Part shown: positions 10,094 through 21,024 of the stretch, piece after piece | Position numbering within the stretch: position 1 is the stretch's first letter | Layout of the letters: each line of letters begins with the position of its first letter | Origin: Tetramitus jugosus | Lineage: Eukaryota > Heterolobosea > Eutetramitea > Acrasida > Vahlkampfiidae | Reading direction: 5' to 3' | DNA: 64,000 bases | Assembly: GCA_937625935.1 (NCBI GenBank) | Contig: OW569361.1 | Coordinates: forward strand, 310,001 to 374,000 | Notes under the pieces: generated by a model | Told to the model about the DNA's origin: nothing | What the model saw: only the letters and a program-made list of their open reading frames with translations | Database searches by the model: none | Program-made: the position numbers and the translations under genes

Positions 10094-13000
10094 TTATTTT
10101 CTGCTGTTGAACTTTAGGTGATGACCCTTGGCCAACAATGCTTGACTCGCTCTGCCAACAATCATGTATGATGGTGGAATGCGAGTGAAGAAGGCAATCT
10201 TCTTCTTCAGTTGCTCGTGTGCCTCGAAAAAGTCCAAGGTTTCTACATCGGATGGCTGCTTGTACAGGAGCTTTACCAATTGTTGTTGCAATTGATACAC
10301 TTCGTTCAATACTTGAATCATACCTAGTGCTTGTGCGCCCAGTCCAAGTGCTGGTATCTGTGCCAAGTATTGAAACACTTCATAAATAAATAATCGGACG
10401 GATCCTTGAGATCGGAATGCAATCTTTGCCAGAGCTTCAGTGCAAACTGTTCTGACTTGCGGGTTATTGTACATGCAATTGTGAGTCAGTCTAATAATGA
10501 TGGCTTTCATGGCACCATTCTGGATATCGAACATTTCTGGTCGTTGGAATATTTGCTTTGGATCCATCATTTGCTTCTGTTGTTGCGATTGTGGTGCAAC
10601 ATTGTCTCGTTCGTCTCTCGGTTCACCAGTCACCTTGTTTGCAATATCGCCCAAGAAGGCATACAGTGTCAGACTCAATTGAACACTTTCCTTGCTGCCC
10701 GTGAGACAATTGTCCAGTATGTGAAACATCATTCGGAGGAACTTGGATGCAATTTGATTCCTCTTGGGTGCGTCTCTGCTTGGCACAACAGCTCTCAGCA
10801 GTGCAATCAACAGATCAAGGTCCAATCTCTCTGATAGATAAATGCACAGGAAGCATGCAAAATCAGCAAAATGTTCAAACACTGCAAACTGTACACGAGA
10901 GAACTTGAGCAGTGTGAGCATGAGTTCATGAATGTGGAACGGTGTCCATGTCATGTTGCTCTTGACTTCCATCTTCAACAGCTTGAGAGTCGATTCTAGT
11001 GACTCTTGTCTCCACAGAATAGCTTTGAACGCCTGCAGTCTCACAAAACAACAATCAAATGTTGTCAGTTCATCAATGCTGTCATACAGTCGCAATAATG
11101 AAGCAGCACACTGTTTCATTTCTGGAGACTCTGGTGGATGACTCGAATAGGGATCAATGGAGCAATAGGTCACAAACTTGGCATAGGACATGAGCAAATG
11201 CTCTGATGCTTTGCATGCAGCATGAATCTGTGTTTGAGACTTGTGCTTGGCCAATGAGTTGCACAATCGTTTCACCACAAAGTCCAAAATGGTTTGTGCA
11301 CTCTGTTGATTCATATCCTTTTGGATAAAGAAGGAAAAATTGCGAAGTGAAATGTGCTTGATAGCCTCAAAGAACACAACCAAGTTCTCATCATGAATCA
11401 AATACTTTAGCAAATCAGAGTACTTTTCATCGTCGTTGCTCACTTGTGCACTACTACTATTGTCATCATATTGCTTCTTGGACGATGATGATGATGATAA
11501 TGATGGTAGATTCAATGTCTTGACAACCAGTGCACTCATTTGACACAGGTGATACCGCGAATACACATCATCCGTGTTCAAATAGGGCAACAGTGTCGCT
11601 TTTTTCAGATCAGATTTCTTTGCTGGTTCCGTATGACTGTAGGCAAATGAGACGACACCTGAAGCACTGGCACTTGCACCACCTATACCACCACCACCAC
11701 CACCACCGCTGCTGCTGCTACCACCCATGACACTTGCACCACCAACACTTGGTATTGCTGATGATGAAGAGGATGCACTGACAGCGATGTGAACACCTGG
11801 TGGATGAACACTAATCGAATACTTGGGTATCCATCGAGACATGGCATCCAACACAATGTTACTCAAGTGACTTGTTTGAATATTGGATGACAATTCACAT
11901 GCAATGCACGAGAGAGCTGCAATGGATTCTCTTGCACAGACAAGGTCCTTGTTTCTACTCACATTCAACAATGAATCAATAATGAATGATGATGTCTGTT
12001 GTTGTGATGATTTGGATGATTTAGTAGCAGGAGTAGCAGTCGTAGTAGCAGTAGTAGTAGATGACAAGATGTGATGATTGGATATCAAGTATTGAATCAT
12101 GTATGGTCTCTGAATCATTTTGACACTTGTTTTCAACAGATTGAGTTTGTTGATTTTTTCCTTTGAGAAACCAACGTTCAACAAACTGGACAATCCCTTC
12201 TTCTCTGCAAATGAATCTGGTTTACCATACTCTTCAAACACTTGTTTAATAAATGTATACAGTGTTTCAATCATTGTTGTTTGATGACTACTACTACTAC
12301 TACTACTAGTATTCGTATTTGAATTCATGTTTTTTGCATTCTTGTTACTATTATTACTACTATTGTTATTCTTGGTATTATTACTGTTGTTATTAGTACT
12401 GTTGTTGTTGTTGAGATGAGAAGAAATCAATCGATCGACAGTCTTGACACAATGCATTCGATTAATAATGTTAAACATTGAGAATTGTTTCTTGAGAGTG
12501 GACAAGAGTTGATTTCTCTCCAATTCTGACAAGTTCATCTCACATACAAACACATGAATCAACTCGACTAGTTTCTTATCATCTACAGTAGATAGCACTA
12601 TATATACATCAATCAGATGGTGTGAGTCGGTTGACAAGGATAAACAAACAAACAAACAGACAAACAGACTGAATGGATGGATAGATAATCAACATACATG
12701 ACAATAGAATGTGAAAGAATTGAGTCATGGTAGCACTCATGGTACTACTATCATTGGTGTTGTTACTACCACTGCTACTACCACTACTATTCGATAAATT
12801 CATGCTGCTAGTCGTTGTGGTAGTAGTTGTGGTGGTGGCAGTGGTCATGAGCACAGAAACATCTTGGAAGGATCCAACTGAAAACAACAATGAAATCTCT
12901 TCCATGGTCTTCAGAATGGTTTTCACATTTTTTTTAATGGTTTCAGCATGGAATGTTCCTGACTTGTTATTCACATTCCATCCCATCAATGCATACAACT

Positions 13001-13364
13001 CTTTGACATAGTCTGATGCTGATTTTGATTGATTCATTTTTTGAACAATGGAAGGATGAAGTATTTTAGAGTACTGGGCCCATTGTTGATTGGTGGAATG
13101 AAATTCTTTGAGGGTGCTGCTCGTTCCACCACTACTACCGCTGCTGTACTCTACGAATTTGGTCATGGTCACGAAAGCAGAGTCAAAACTAGAGTTTTTA
13201 GACATGGACAACGGTGTTGGTGTCTCATCATCAAAGTTGTGACTGATTCGGTGCATCTCGATTTGTTTTTTTTTGATTTGAGTTGTTAGTCCGCTTGTGC
13301 TTGGAATTTGGGCAAACGAAGTCGATCCGAAATCGCCCAGCACCGCCAAGCTCATCCGTTCCAT
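10094..13364 (-). CDS. TPLATE: TPLATE subunit of the TSET/TPLATE membrane-traffic complex
   Basis: Two exons: 12698-13364 and 10094-12597, joined over a 100-nt intron (12598-12697; donor GTATGT, acceptor ATATATAG; a second in-frame AG lies 15 nt downstream). The product has 1056 residues. The C-terminal third recalls plant TPLATE: AFKAILWRQESLESTLKLL, RTVCTEALAKIAFRSQGSVR, LFIYEVFQYLAQ, MIQVLNEVYQLQQQLVKLL and FFTRIPPSYMIVGRASQALL line up in order with the TPLATE blocks ending in its FCYIPRAKYLPLGPISAKLI region. TSET is an ancient heterotetramer-plus-two related to AP and COPI coats, acting at the plasma membrane. Asn- and Ser/Gly-rich inserts interrupt the helical solenoid. Confidence 0.75.
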
Positions 13365-13921
13365 GCAGAGACCCGAGCACTACGATACTTTTAATGACAC
13401 AATTTTTTCTACATCCCCAAAAACTCATCAAAGAGTCAACAGTGATGAAGAACTTAAACAAACTTATTAACAATACATAACAATATTTTATTAAACATGT
13501 TAATTGCGAATTTTTTTAACAAACATGTAACCACACAAGTACGAAGTTCAGTCGACATTAATTTGAAATCTAATAGACGGTGTGTCTTTCCAAATAAATT
13601 ATTTATACTTTTTGATGGACTTAATTTACCGTGACTTCGAACACGATAGAGATTAGTTTCGAGGCAATAGCGCCTACACACGTGAAAACATCAGTTTAAG
13701 ATTTTGGCTGGGTTTCCTTACTTCCACCGCGTTACAATTCCGCACCTGGGACACACAGGAGCCACCACAACCTAACGTTAGGTTATGATAATCAGTCGTG
13801 CACTACCTCCATACTTGCGTATCCCACACTCAGAGAGATGGTCAGGTTTCTCCGAGAACCACAACAAAACAAACAAACAAACGAACAAAAAAAGCACACC
13901 AACCTCCCACCCAAAGTGAGA
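13365..13921. other. Divergent intergenic region between TPLATE and the Rab gene
   Basis: About 550 bp, AT-rich in its left half (13440-13700), with no coding frame I would support. The one distinct structure is a perfect 16-bp palindrome, AACCTAACGTTAGGTT, at 13769-13784, 153 bp before the preferred Rab start. Part of the right end would be coding if the Rab gene started at the ATG at 13838. Confidence 0.6.
13769..13784. promoter_or_regulatory. Perfect 16-bp palindrome, candidate operator or promoter element
   Basis: AACCTAACGTTAGGTT equals its own reverse complement over 16 bases. It lies upstream of the Rab11-like gene within the divergent region. A dimeric DNA-binding protein site is a plausible reading, but no known site is being matched. 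Confidence 0.35.
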
Positions 13922-14611
13922 ATGCAATTTGAGGAACAGTATGACATCTTGTACAAGGTTGTACTCATTGGTGATAGTGGTGTAGGCAAATCGAATCTCA
14001 TGTCCAGATATACGCAGGACAGAGTGGACATATCGGCCAAGAGTACCGTCGGTCTGGAATTTGCCACCAAAACCATTCACTTGCATGGCAAAGTCATTAA
14101 ACTACAGATTTGGGACACTGCAGGTCAAGAGAGATTCAGAAGCATTACGAGTGCATACTATCGGAATGCAGTGGGCGCACTCTTGTTGTACGATATTACC
14201 AGTTCAGAGACATTGGCCAATGCACAGAGACGGTGGCTCAAGGAACTAAAGGAGAATGCAGCACCAGACATTTCTGTTATTCTCATTGGACACAAGTGTG
14301 ATCTTGTCAATTCTAGATCAGTGGACAAGGAAGAAGGACAAAAGACTGCCAACAAGAACCAGATTGGCTTTTTGGAGGCATCTGCCTTCTCAAACACCAA
14401 TGTATCTGAAGCATTTGAACAATTGGCACAGGCAATCTATGAGGAATCGAACAACAATAACAACAATAATGGTGCAAGTAGTACCACCACCAGCAAAGGT
14501 GACAACAATGGCACCAATAAGAAGACGAACAATCATTCAGATCCCAATGTTGTCACACTGAACAACAACAATGGAAGCAATACTCAGAATGAGAAGAAAA
14601 AGTGTTGCTGA
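13922..14611 (+). CDS. Rab-family small GTPase, Rab11-like
   Basis: 229 residues from the ATG at 13922, which gives MQFEEQYDILYKVVLIG, the usual short Rab11-type N-terminus. An upstream ATG at 13838 would add 28 residues that look like untranslated leader. Motifs: P-loop GDSGVGKS (18-25), switch I KSTVGLEFATK, DTAGQE (65-70), G4 HKCD (124-127), G5 SAF (154-156), C-terminal KKKCC for double geranylgeranylation. Switch regions and the WLKELKENA helix are closest to Rab11 (recycling endosome traffic). G4 has His where Asn is usual; metazoan Rab39 shows the same GHKCDL. The tail contains an Asn/Thr-rich insert before the prenylation motif. Confidence 0.88.
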   Translation: MQFEEQYDILYKVVLIGDSGVGKSNLMSRYTQDRVDISAKSTVGLEFATKTIHLHGKVIKLQIWDTAGQERFRSITSAYYRNAVGALLLYDITSSETLANAQRRWLKELKENAAPDISVILIGHKCDLVNSRSVDKEEGQKTANKNQIGFLEASAFSNTNVSEAFEQLAQAIYEESNNNNNNNGASSTTTSKGDNNGTNKKTNNHSDPNVVTLNNNNGSNTQNEKKKCC

Positions 14612-14745
14612 TTCGAGTGGTGGTGGATTAGATGTGTGTGTGCGTGTGCGTGTACTTTTAGTGTAAACATTGGTTCATAGTAGGCATGGAACTTGTTTGA
14701 CCAAATCCGAGTTATATAAAAAGAAATAATTTATATGTTTATGCA

Positions 14746-17700
14746 TTATTGCTTTGGTGGCCACATGTCCTGCACTGTTGTCTTGAATCGCTTCTTGACG
14801 AACCGCACGTATTCATCTCTGAGGAACGTGGGTTCCTTCTGCCACCTTTGAATGAGTCGTTGTTTGCTGACAGAGTTGTCATTGCCAAACAGGGAACGAA
14901 TGGCGTTGACAAATTGAATTGCCTTCTCACTGTTCATCTTCTCCACTTCCATACCAGAGGATTCGAGCTTGTCCTTGAACACTCTCAGATCCTTGAACAC
15001 TTTGCCTTCGATCAACAGACGAGCAAATGTACCAAACACGAAATTGGAGCCATATTGGTCGACTGTGATCTCGATCTGTTGGATCGGCAATTGCCACACG
15101 TTGTTGCCCTGTTGTTGAGCAACGCTAGAGGATGCATCAGCATATGAGGCATGAACAAATGCATACATGGCATCGTCTTTGGAACTGAATCGGGGTGCAG
15201 GGACATCCAACGGCTTGGACAGCTTCACCATTGGTTTAGCAAACTCGGAGAGCCAATTGGGTTGGATAGCTGTGATGCCCTTGATGTAAATCTTTCCACC
15301 CTTGGACTTCGAAATGTCATTGTACACAACGTACTCTGGATACTTGCCAAATAAATAGGAACTTGGATGGATAAACACTGGTGTTTTGGCACCAAGTTGA
15401 ATCGATATGTATGGGCGATTCTTTGAGGTGAAGGAAGCGTCGAGTCCCGGCCATTCTTCCTCTGTTGCCAAGCGAGCCACTCTGTCGACTAGACCAGCGC
15501 AGATAATTTGCCTAATGACTAATTCATCTTCCTCGGTTGGTGGTCTCAGAAGACAATCTTCTTCCTCTTCGTCGTCATCACTCATTTCACTGTTGCCTTG
15601 ATCATGCTCATCAATAATACGTTGCAATTGTCGCATGAGTGAACTGACTTCTTTCATATTCTTCGTATGAAGGAACCATTGATGACAGAATTGAGTTGGA
15701 TTAGGGCTCAAGCGATATGCACCCACTGCTCTCAGTAAACTCAGCAAGTCACTTGTTGGATGACTCCACATTTGCTTTGCCTTTCCGCAAGACTCTCTCA
15801 TTTTAAGTTCTTGAGCGGACAACACGTCCTCCTCATTCATCTGATTAATGGCTTCTTCGTCGTCCCATTCTTCCTCTTCATCGTCTTCCTCCTTTTCTTC
15901 ATCATCGGATGCCGTGTCCAAACCAATCGCACGCCTCTTCTTCTTGGCGGCCAACACCTGACTTCTCTTTCGCTTCTCTTGTTCGACGCGCTGTCTGAAA
16001 TGATTCAAGTGTGAATCGAACATGAACAGTTGACTCACAGTTAGAGCACTGACAATGGCCGAAATGTAACCCTGAACTGATTGTTTCCTGGATAGGATCA
16101 ACATCTTGGCATACCGAGGATTCAATGGGAACTCGTTCATGGCACGGCCAAGTGCGGTGATCGGACGACTCTCAGACTTGTCCAGTGCTTGAATGTTGAC
16201 AAGACTGTTCACTGCAGACTTCAATGATTGCTCATCTGGTGGAGTAGGGAATGGGAAATTCTCAACATTCTGAATGCCCATGTTCTTCATTTGAAGAATA
16301 ACAGTATCAATTGGTGTGAGCAAAATATCTGGATCAGTAAACTGTTTGAACGTGTTGTCATACAGTGCACTGCTGTAGAGACGATAGCAATGACCAGGGC
16401 CAGTTCTTCCAGCTCTTCCCGCTCTCTGATCTGATGATGCCTTCGAGGTCCACTTGATCACAAACTTTGAAACACCAGTCACCTTATCATACTCCTTGTC
16501 TTTGACACGACCAGAATCAACAACATAACGAACGCCTGGAATGGTCAAACTTGTTTCGGCGACGTTGGTTGCAATGACGACAAGACGACATCCTGGTGGA
16601 GGTGGTTCAAACACCTTCAATTGTTCATTGGGTTGCAAGAGAGAGTAGAGTGGAAGCGCATACAATTCCAGTGGCTCTGCTTTCTTCTTTCTTAGCTTCT
16701 TGTTGTGGTTGAGACCGCTTTGTAACACAGATTGATCCTTGATATTATCAGAGAAGAGAACCCGATCAATATTTTCCTCATTGTTAGCTTCCAGCAGTTT
16801 CTCCTCTAATTGTCTTTGTTCATTGATTGATGATTTAGTGTCATTGGTGACGAGTGCACCAGTCTTCTCATCAGTCACGATAGCAGCATTCTCATCAGCA
16901 TCAACAGAAGTCTGCTCCTTCTTTTTGTCAGCCTTAGCGTCACCTTCCTCCTCATCCTCATCATCCAAGTCTCCCATATTATTGATCAAGTCTTCATCGT
17001 CAATCATCTCTTCATCGTCATCTTCTTCTTCTTCTTCAGCATTGCCCTTTCCTTCCTGTTGTTGTTGCTTCAACAACTTTTCTCTCTTCCTCTTCTGCTT
17101 CATAGCATACTCTTGCAGCTTGGACACGAGGAAATCAATCTCTGATTTACCAGTCAAGAAAACAAGGATTGCACCATTGGGTAACTTTTCATGAATCGTG
17201 ACGACCTTACGATAACAAGCATCCACATAATCGTCAAACACTGTTCTCTTGTTGAAGTGAACAGTCACAGGGAATTGACGACTCGTAATATTGATCACAG
17301 GTGGTGCCACTGCAAGTGCTCCATCCACGTTCTTCTTGTCATCATCATCCTCATCGTCATCGTCAGCATGACTCTGATTGTGCTCCAATGCCAAGTGTGG
17401 TGATGTGAACAATCGTTTGTTCTTCACAAAATCATCGACTCGCAACGTAGCACTCATAATAATGAGCTTGAGTGGAGTAATCTTGACACCGAGTGGTGTG
17501 ACAACTCCTTCACGAGCCATCTTGTTTCTCTGAGGAATGAATCGACTGAGCCATCCAATCAAAATATCTGTGTTGACATTTCTTTCGTGAGCCTCATCCA
17601 GAACAATGACCGAGTATTTGAGCAGGAGAGAATCATTTTGAATCTCCTTCAACAAGATACCATCAGTCATAAACTTGATCAATGTCTGCTCGGACAAGTT

Positions 17701-19572
17701 GTTGTCATACCTCACATGATAACTCACAACAGTACCAAACTCAATATTCAACTCCTCTGCGACTCTCTTGGCCGTAGACAGTGCAGCCACACGCCTTGGT
17801 TGAGTTACAGCAATAAAACCAGGGTGACCACTCTGTTCGTGACCATAGCCTGCCTCGTACAGGAACTGGGGCACCTGGGTCGTCTTACCTGAACCTGTTT
17901 CACCACACAAGATGACAATATCATTGTCCGTAATAGTCTCCATAATGTTTGACTCTTCGCACACGACTGGCAACTGATGTCTCACATGTTCAATCTGTGG
18001 TTGTCTGTGAACAGGTATGAAGAACTTTGTGTATCGAATACGTTTCTGATCCTCTGTTCGTCCATCGTCAATCTCTTTGAGAATGGATTGAATCGAGTCA
18101 ATGCTCTCTGTGCTGTATTGATCGGCTGACATGCCCTCCAGTGAATGTCTCAGTGTGTCTCTCAATGAGAGTGCGTACTGACGATTGGACTCTTCATAGT
18201 CTTCCTCTTCTTCTGAATTCTCATCGCCATCACTCTCATCATCGTCATCACTATCATTCTCATCATCTGGCACTACAAAGTCCAACAAGTGATAAATCTC
18301 TGCCAATAGAATGGACTTTGCTTCACTGTTGCTCACATGCTTCTCCACAGTATCAATCAGAGATGAAAACTTTTTGCACACTTGCTCATTGAATGACAAT
18401 GGTTCTCCATCTTCTCCATCCTCTTCTTCTTGGTCATCATTCTTATCACCAGCCATTTGTCCATTGATTTGATCTGATTCTTCATCTTCATTCTCCCTTG
18501 ATTCTTCTTCATGTTCTTCATTGTCACTATCATCATCATCATCACTATCATTCTTGTTCGACAAGTCAAATGCCACTCTCCTTCTCTTCTTACTATTCTG
18601 TTGTTGGTCATTCTTGTTACTCGTATGGGTAGTAGTGGTGGATGAACTTTGACCAAAGAAATCAAGAGTAATGAATGGAGTACTGCTCTTCTTCTTTGGT
18701 GTATCATTGACCTTGCTATTATCGGTTTTTGTTGCTACTGTTGCCACTGTTATTGATGATGATGATGATGGTGGTGGTACTCGTTGTTCTTCATGATTCT
18801 TGTCTTCATCATTTGTATCATCATTGTCATTATTATCATCATTGATATCATCATTGTCATCCATCAAACGACTACTCGTGTTTCCATACAATAATTGCTC
18901 TGATGATTCATTCCATCGATCCTTCCATTGTGCTCTATTGCCCCAATACTTTGATAATCGATCTCTTTCATTCTTGTTCATCATTTGAATTGTTGTGGTT
19001 GTTGCTGATGATGATGATGCTAATGTATTTGTTGTTGCTGTAGTAGTAGTAGTAGATGATGGCTCTAGAGCAGTACCACCAACAGATGAAGACGATAAAA
19101 TTCGATCATGAAGTGCCACTCTCTCCACCAATTGTTTCGTAGTCTCTGTTCCCACACCAATCAACTTGCTACTCTTCAACAATTTCAAATGTTCATCATC
19201 CACCTTGTTATTCTCAATAGTCTCCATCAGTTCACCTCTCTCTGACTCCTTCTTCTTCCGTATTTGCAATGACTTTATTTTTCTTTGTTTTCTCTTGGAG
19301 AGCTCAACAGTCGGTATGACTTTCTTGGTCTTTTTCTTAATGTTTTGATGCAATAGGGCAGTACTCTTCTTTTTCTTATTGTTGTTGATTGATGATGGCA
19401 ATAAGAGTGTATTGGTATCATCTGCATCGACTTGATCAGAATAATCATTTCGATTCTTGGAATGATTGATGACATCAGCAGACAGCACAATCACTGGTGA
19501 TTTGGAACTGTCGCGACTACTATTCAATTTCCTTCGTTTCTTTTTATTGTTGTTGTTGGTCTCATTTGTCAT
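14746..19572 (-). CDS. DHX37: DEAH-box RNA helicase DHX37/Dhr1, small-subunit biogenesis
   Basis: 1608 residues in one exon. Dhr1/DHX37 is the nucleolar helicase that releases U3 snoRNA from pre-40S particles. Helicase motifs in order: GETGSGKT (motif I), TQPRRVAA (Ia), DEAH within VIVLDEAHERNVNTDIL (II), SAT (III), ATNVAETSLTIPGVRYVVD (V) and QRAGRAGR (VI), then the helicase-associated and OB-fold region ending VKKRFKTTVQDMWPPKQ. The N-terminal extension has the Dhr1-type block FITLDFF near residue 310 and long acidic Asp/Glu tracts. An additional acidic insert of about 150 residues sits between the RecA-like domains. The start ATG at 19572 is 201 bp from the neighbouring LZTFL1 stop. Confidence 0.88.
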   Translation of the reverse strand: MTNETNNNNKKKRRKLNSSRDSSKSPVIVLSADVINHSKNRNDYSDQVDADDTNTLLLPSSINNNKKKKSTALLHQNIKKKTKKVIPTVELSKRKQRKIKSLQIRKKKESERGELMETIENNKVDDEHLKLLKSSKLIGVGTETTKQLVERVALHDRILSSSSVGGTALEPSSTTTTTATTNTLASSSSATTTTIQMMNKNERDRLSKYWGNRAQWKDRWNESSEQLLYGNTSSRLMDDNDDINDDNNDNDDTNDEDKNHEEQRVPPPSSSSSITVATVATKTDNSKVNDTPKKKSSTPFITLDFFGQSSSTTTTHTSNKNDQQQNSKKRRRVAFDLSNKNDSDDDDDSDNEEHEEESRENEDEESDQINGQMAGDKNDDQEEEDGEDGEPLSFNEQVCKKFSSLIDTVEKHVSNSEAKSILLAEIYHLLDFVVPDDENDSDDDDESDGDENSEEEEDYEESNRQYALSLRDTLRHSLEGMSADQYSTESIDSIQSILKEIDDGRTEDQKRIRYTKFFIPVHRQPQIEHVRHQLPVVCEESNIMETITDNDIVILCGETGSGKTTQVPQFLYEAGYGHEQSGHPGFIAVTQPRRVAALSTAKRVAEELNIEFGTVVSYHVRYDNNLSEQTLIKFMTDGILLKEIQNDSLLLKYSVIVLDEAHERNVNTDILIGWLSRFIPQRNKMAREGVVTPLGVKITPLKLIIMSATLRVDDFVKNKRLFTSPHLALEHNQSHADDDDEDDDDKKNVDGALAVAPPVINITSRQFPVTVHFNKRTVFDDYVDACYRKVVTIHEKLPNGAILVFLTGKSEIDFLVSKLQEYAMKQKRKREKLLKQQQQEGKGNAEEEEEDDDEEMIDDEDLINNMGDLDDEDEEEGDAKADKKKEQTSVDADENAAIVTDEKTGALVTNDTKSSINEQRQLEEKLLEANNEENIDRVLFSDNIKDQSVLQSGLNHNKKLRKKKAEPLELYALPLYSLLQPNEQLKVFEPPPPGCRLVVIATNVAETSLTIPGVRYVVDSGRVKDKEYDKVTGVSKFVIKWTSKASSDQRAGRAGRTGPGHCYRLYSSALYDNTFKQFTDPDILLTPIDTVILQMKNMGIQNVENFPFPTPPDEQSLKSAVNSLVNIQALDKSESRPITALGRAMNEFPLNPRYAKMLILSRKQSVQGYISAIVSALTVSQLFMFDSHLNHFRQRVEQEKRKRSQVLAAKKKRRAIGLDTASDDEEKEEDDEEEEWDDEEAINQMNEEDVLSAQELKMRESCGKAKQMWSHPTSDLLSLLRAVGAYRLSPNPTQFCHQWFLHTKNMKEVSSLMRQLQRIIDEHDQGNSEMSDDDEEEEDCLLRPPTEEDELVIRQIICAGLVDRVARLATEEEWPGLDASFTSKNRPYISIQLGAKTPVFIHPSSYLFGKYPEYVVYNDISKSKGGKIYIKGITAIQPNWLSEFAKPMVKLSKPLDVPAPRFSSKDDAMYAFVHASYADASSSVAQQQGNNVWQLPIQQIEITVDQYGSNFVFGTFARLLIEGKVFKDLRVFKDKLESSGMEVEKMNSEKAIQFVNAIRSLFGNDNSVSKQRLIQRWQKEPTFLRDEYVRFVKKRFKTTVQDMWPPKQ

Positions 19573-19773
19573 TTTCTCACAGTGTTGGGCGGTTTTTGTG
19601 CTTCGTGTTTGTCCGTGTGAACACTGTGTGCACTGAAAATTGTGTGTGTTGCATGCAATCTGTGAAATTGTTGAACCTTCAATAAAAAATGAAAAAACTA
19701 CCCCACCATTGTATACCGAAGAAGAGCATCTACGATTGATTTCATCCGGTGAGGGATGGAAGATGGTGATTCT

Positions 19774-20798
19774 TTATTCTTCTTCGTCTTCGTCATCCTT
19801 CTTCTCCATCTTTGCCAATTGACCTCTCAGCTCCTTAATGACATCATTCTTAGAAATGAGAATCTTTTTCATGTTTTTGAATTGTGTGGTATCATTGATT
19901 TTACCAGTCAATTCTCTTTCCAACTTCTTCATCCTGTCCTTTTCTTCTGCCAATTCGTTCTGGAGGCGATTATTCTCCAACAAAATTCCTTGAATCTTAT
20001 CATCAAGTACAGTCGTTTCAGACTTCATGCTGGATGACAATTCCTTCAGTTGTTCTTCTTTTGCAGATGTCTGCTGAGAGAGGCGCTCAAGTTTTCGCTT
20101 CAATTCTTCATTTGACTCTTTCCATTCCTTTAACTCATCCTGAGTCTGTCTCAGTTGAGATGCAATTGTTGACTTCTCAGTCATCATCTGAGTGTGATGC
20201 TTTTGTACAGCAGACAGCTTCTCTCTCAATTGTTCATTCTCATTCTTGAATTTGAGTCCTTCTTCAGCCGTCACAAGACCGTTGATTGGCTTCAATGGAG
20301 ACAATTTTGTTTTAGCTTGATTCTTTGGATAGAGTTTATCTTCTAATGATACAATTGCCTGAATAGCATCCTCTGACTCGATGGATGAGATATCAACTTG
20401 AACAGTCAATCCACACAAATCCGCTTCTTCAAATATCTGTCTCAATAACTCTACATTGGTGTGCATGATGTTCTGAGACTCCTCTCTTATATTTGACTTG
20501 ACCATTGCACTCAAATCATTGAAGATTTGTGTGACTTGATCCAGAGTATAATTGTCATCCAACAATCTGTTGAAAACAAAGGTTCGTGTGTGTGTCAATC
20601 TTCAATCCGCTCGACAGCAATAACAGAATGAAATCCATACCTGCTGTTGACAATGGAATCCAATTGAGTCTGAACCTCTTTCAAGTGCAAATCAGTTCTG
20701 TGCCTCCCGAATTTCAAGTAGGCTTTTACAACATCCTGATAGTGTTTGCTCAAATCTTGTACAGCAGTTCCCATTAATATACCATCGTCCGACGACAT
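19774..20798 (-). CDS. LZTFL1: Leucine zipper transcription factor-like 1 (LZTFL1/BBS17)
   Basis: Two exons, 20641-20798 and 19774-20566, separated by a 74-nt GTATGG...CAG intron (20567-20640). The product has 316 residues. The splice restores DSIVNSRLLDDNYTLDQV, which parallels the human LZTFL1 sequence at the same place. Further agreement: YLKFGRHRTDLHLKEV at the N-terminus, NVELLRQIFEEADLCGLTVQ, KLSPLKPINGL, then a long coiled coil and the terminal TQFKNMKKILISKNDVIKE block. LZTFL1 binds the BBSome and controls ciliary membrane protein traffic. An in-frame GTG 9 nt upstream was not used; the ATG at 20798 is preferred. Confidence 0.88.
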
Positions 20799-21024
20799 CT
20801 TTCTCACGACTTGTTGTTGATCGGAAATCGAATAGTTTGTTTTGCTGCGTGGTTACTTGGTCGTTCCAGAGAAGAGTCTCAGAAGTTCCTCCCGTAGATG
20901 AAACGACACACAGCACAACAAAAAAGAATCAAGGCGGTAAAAACGAGGGGCTACACATGTGAACAGTGCTCGTTTACTATAGGACCACCATGCTCTATCA
21001 TTCGACTCCCGATCATTACCTACG

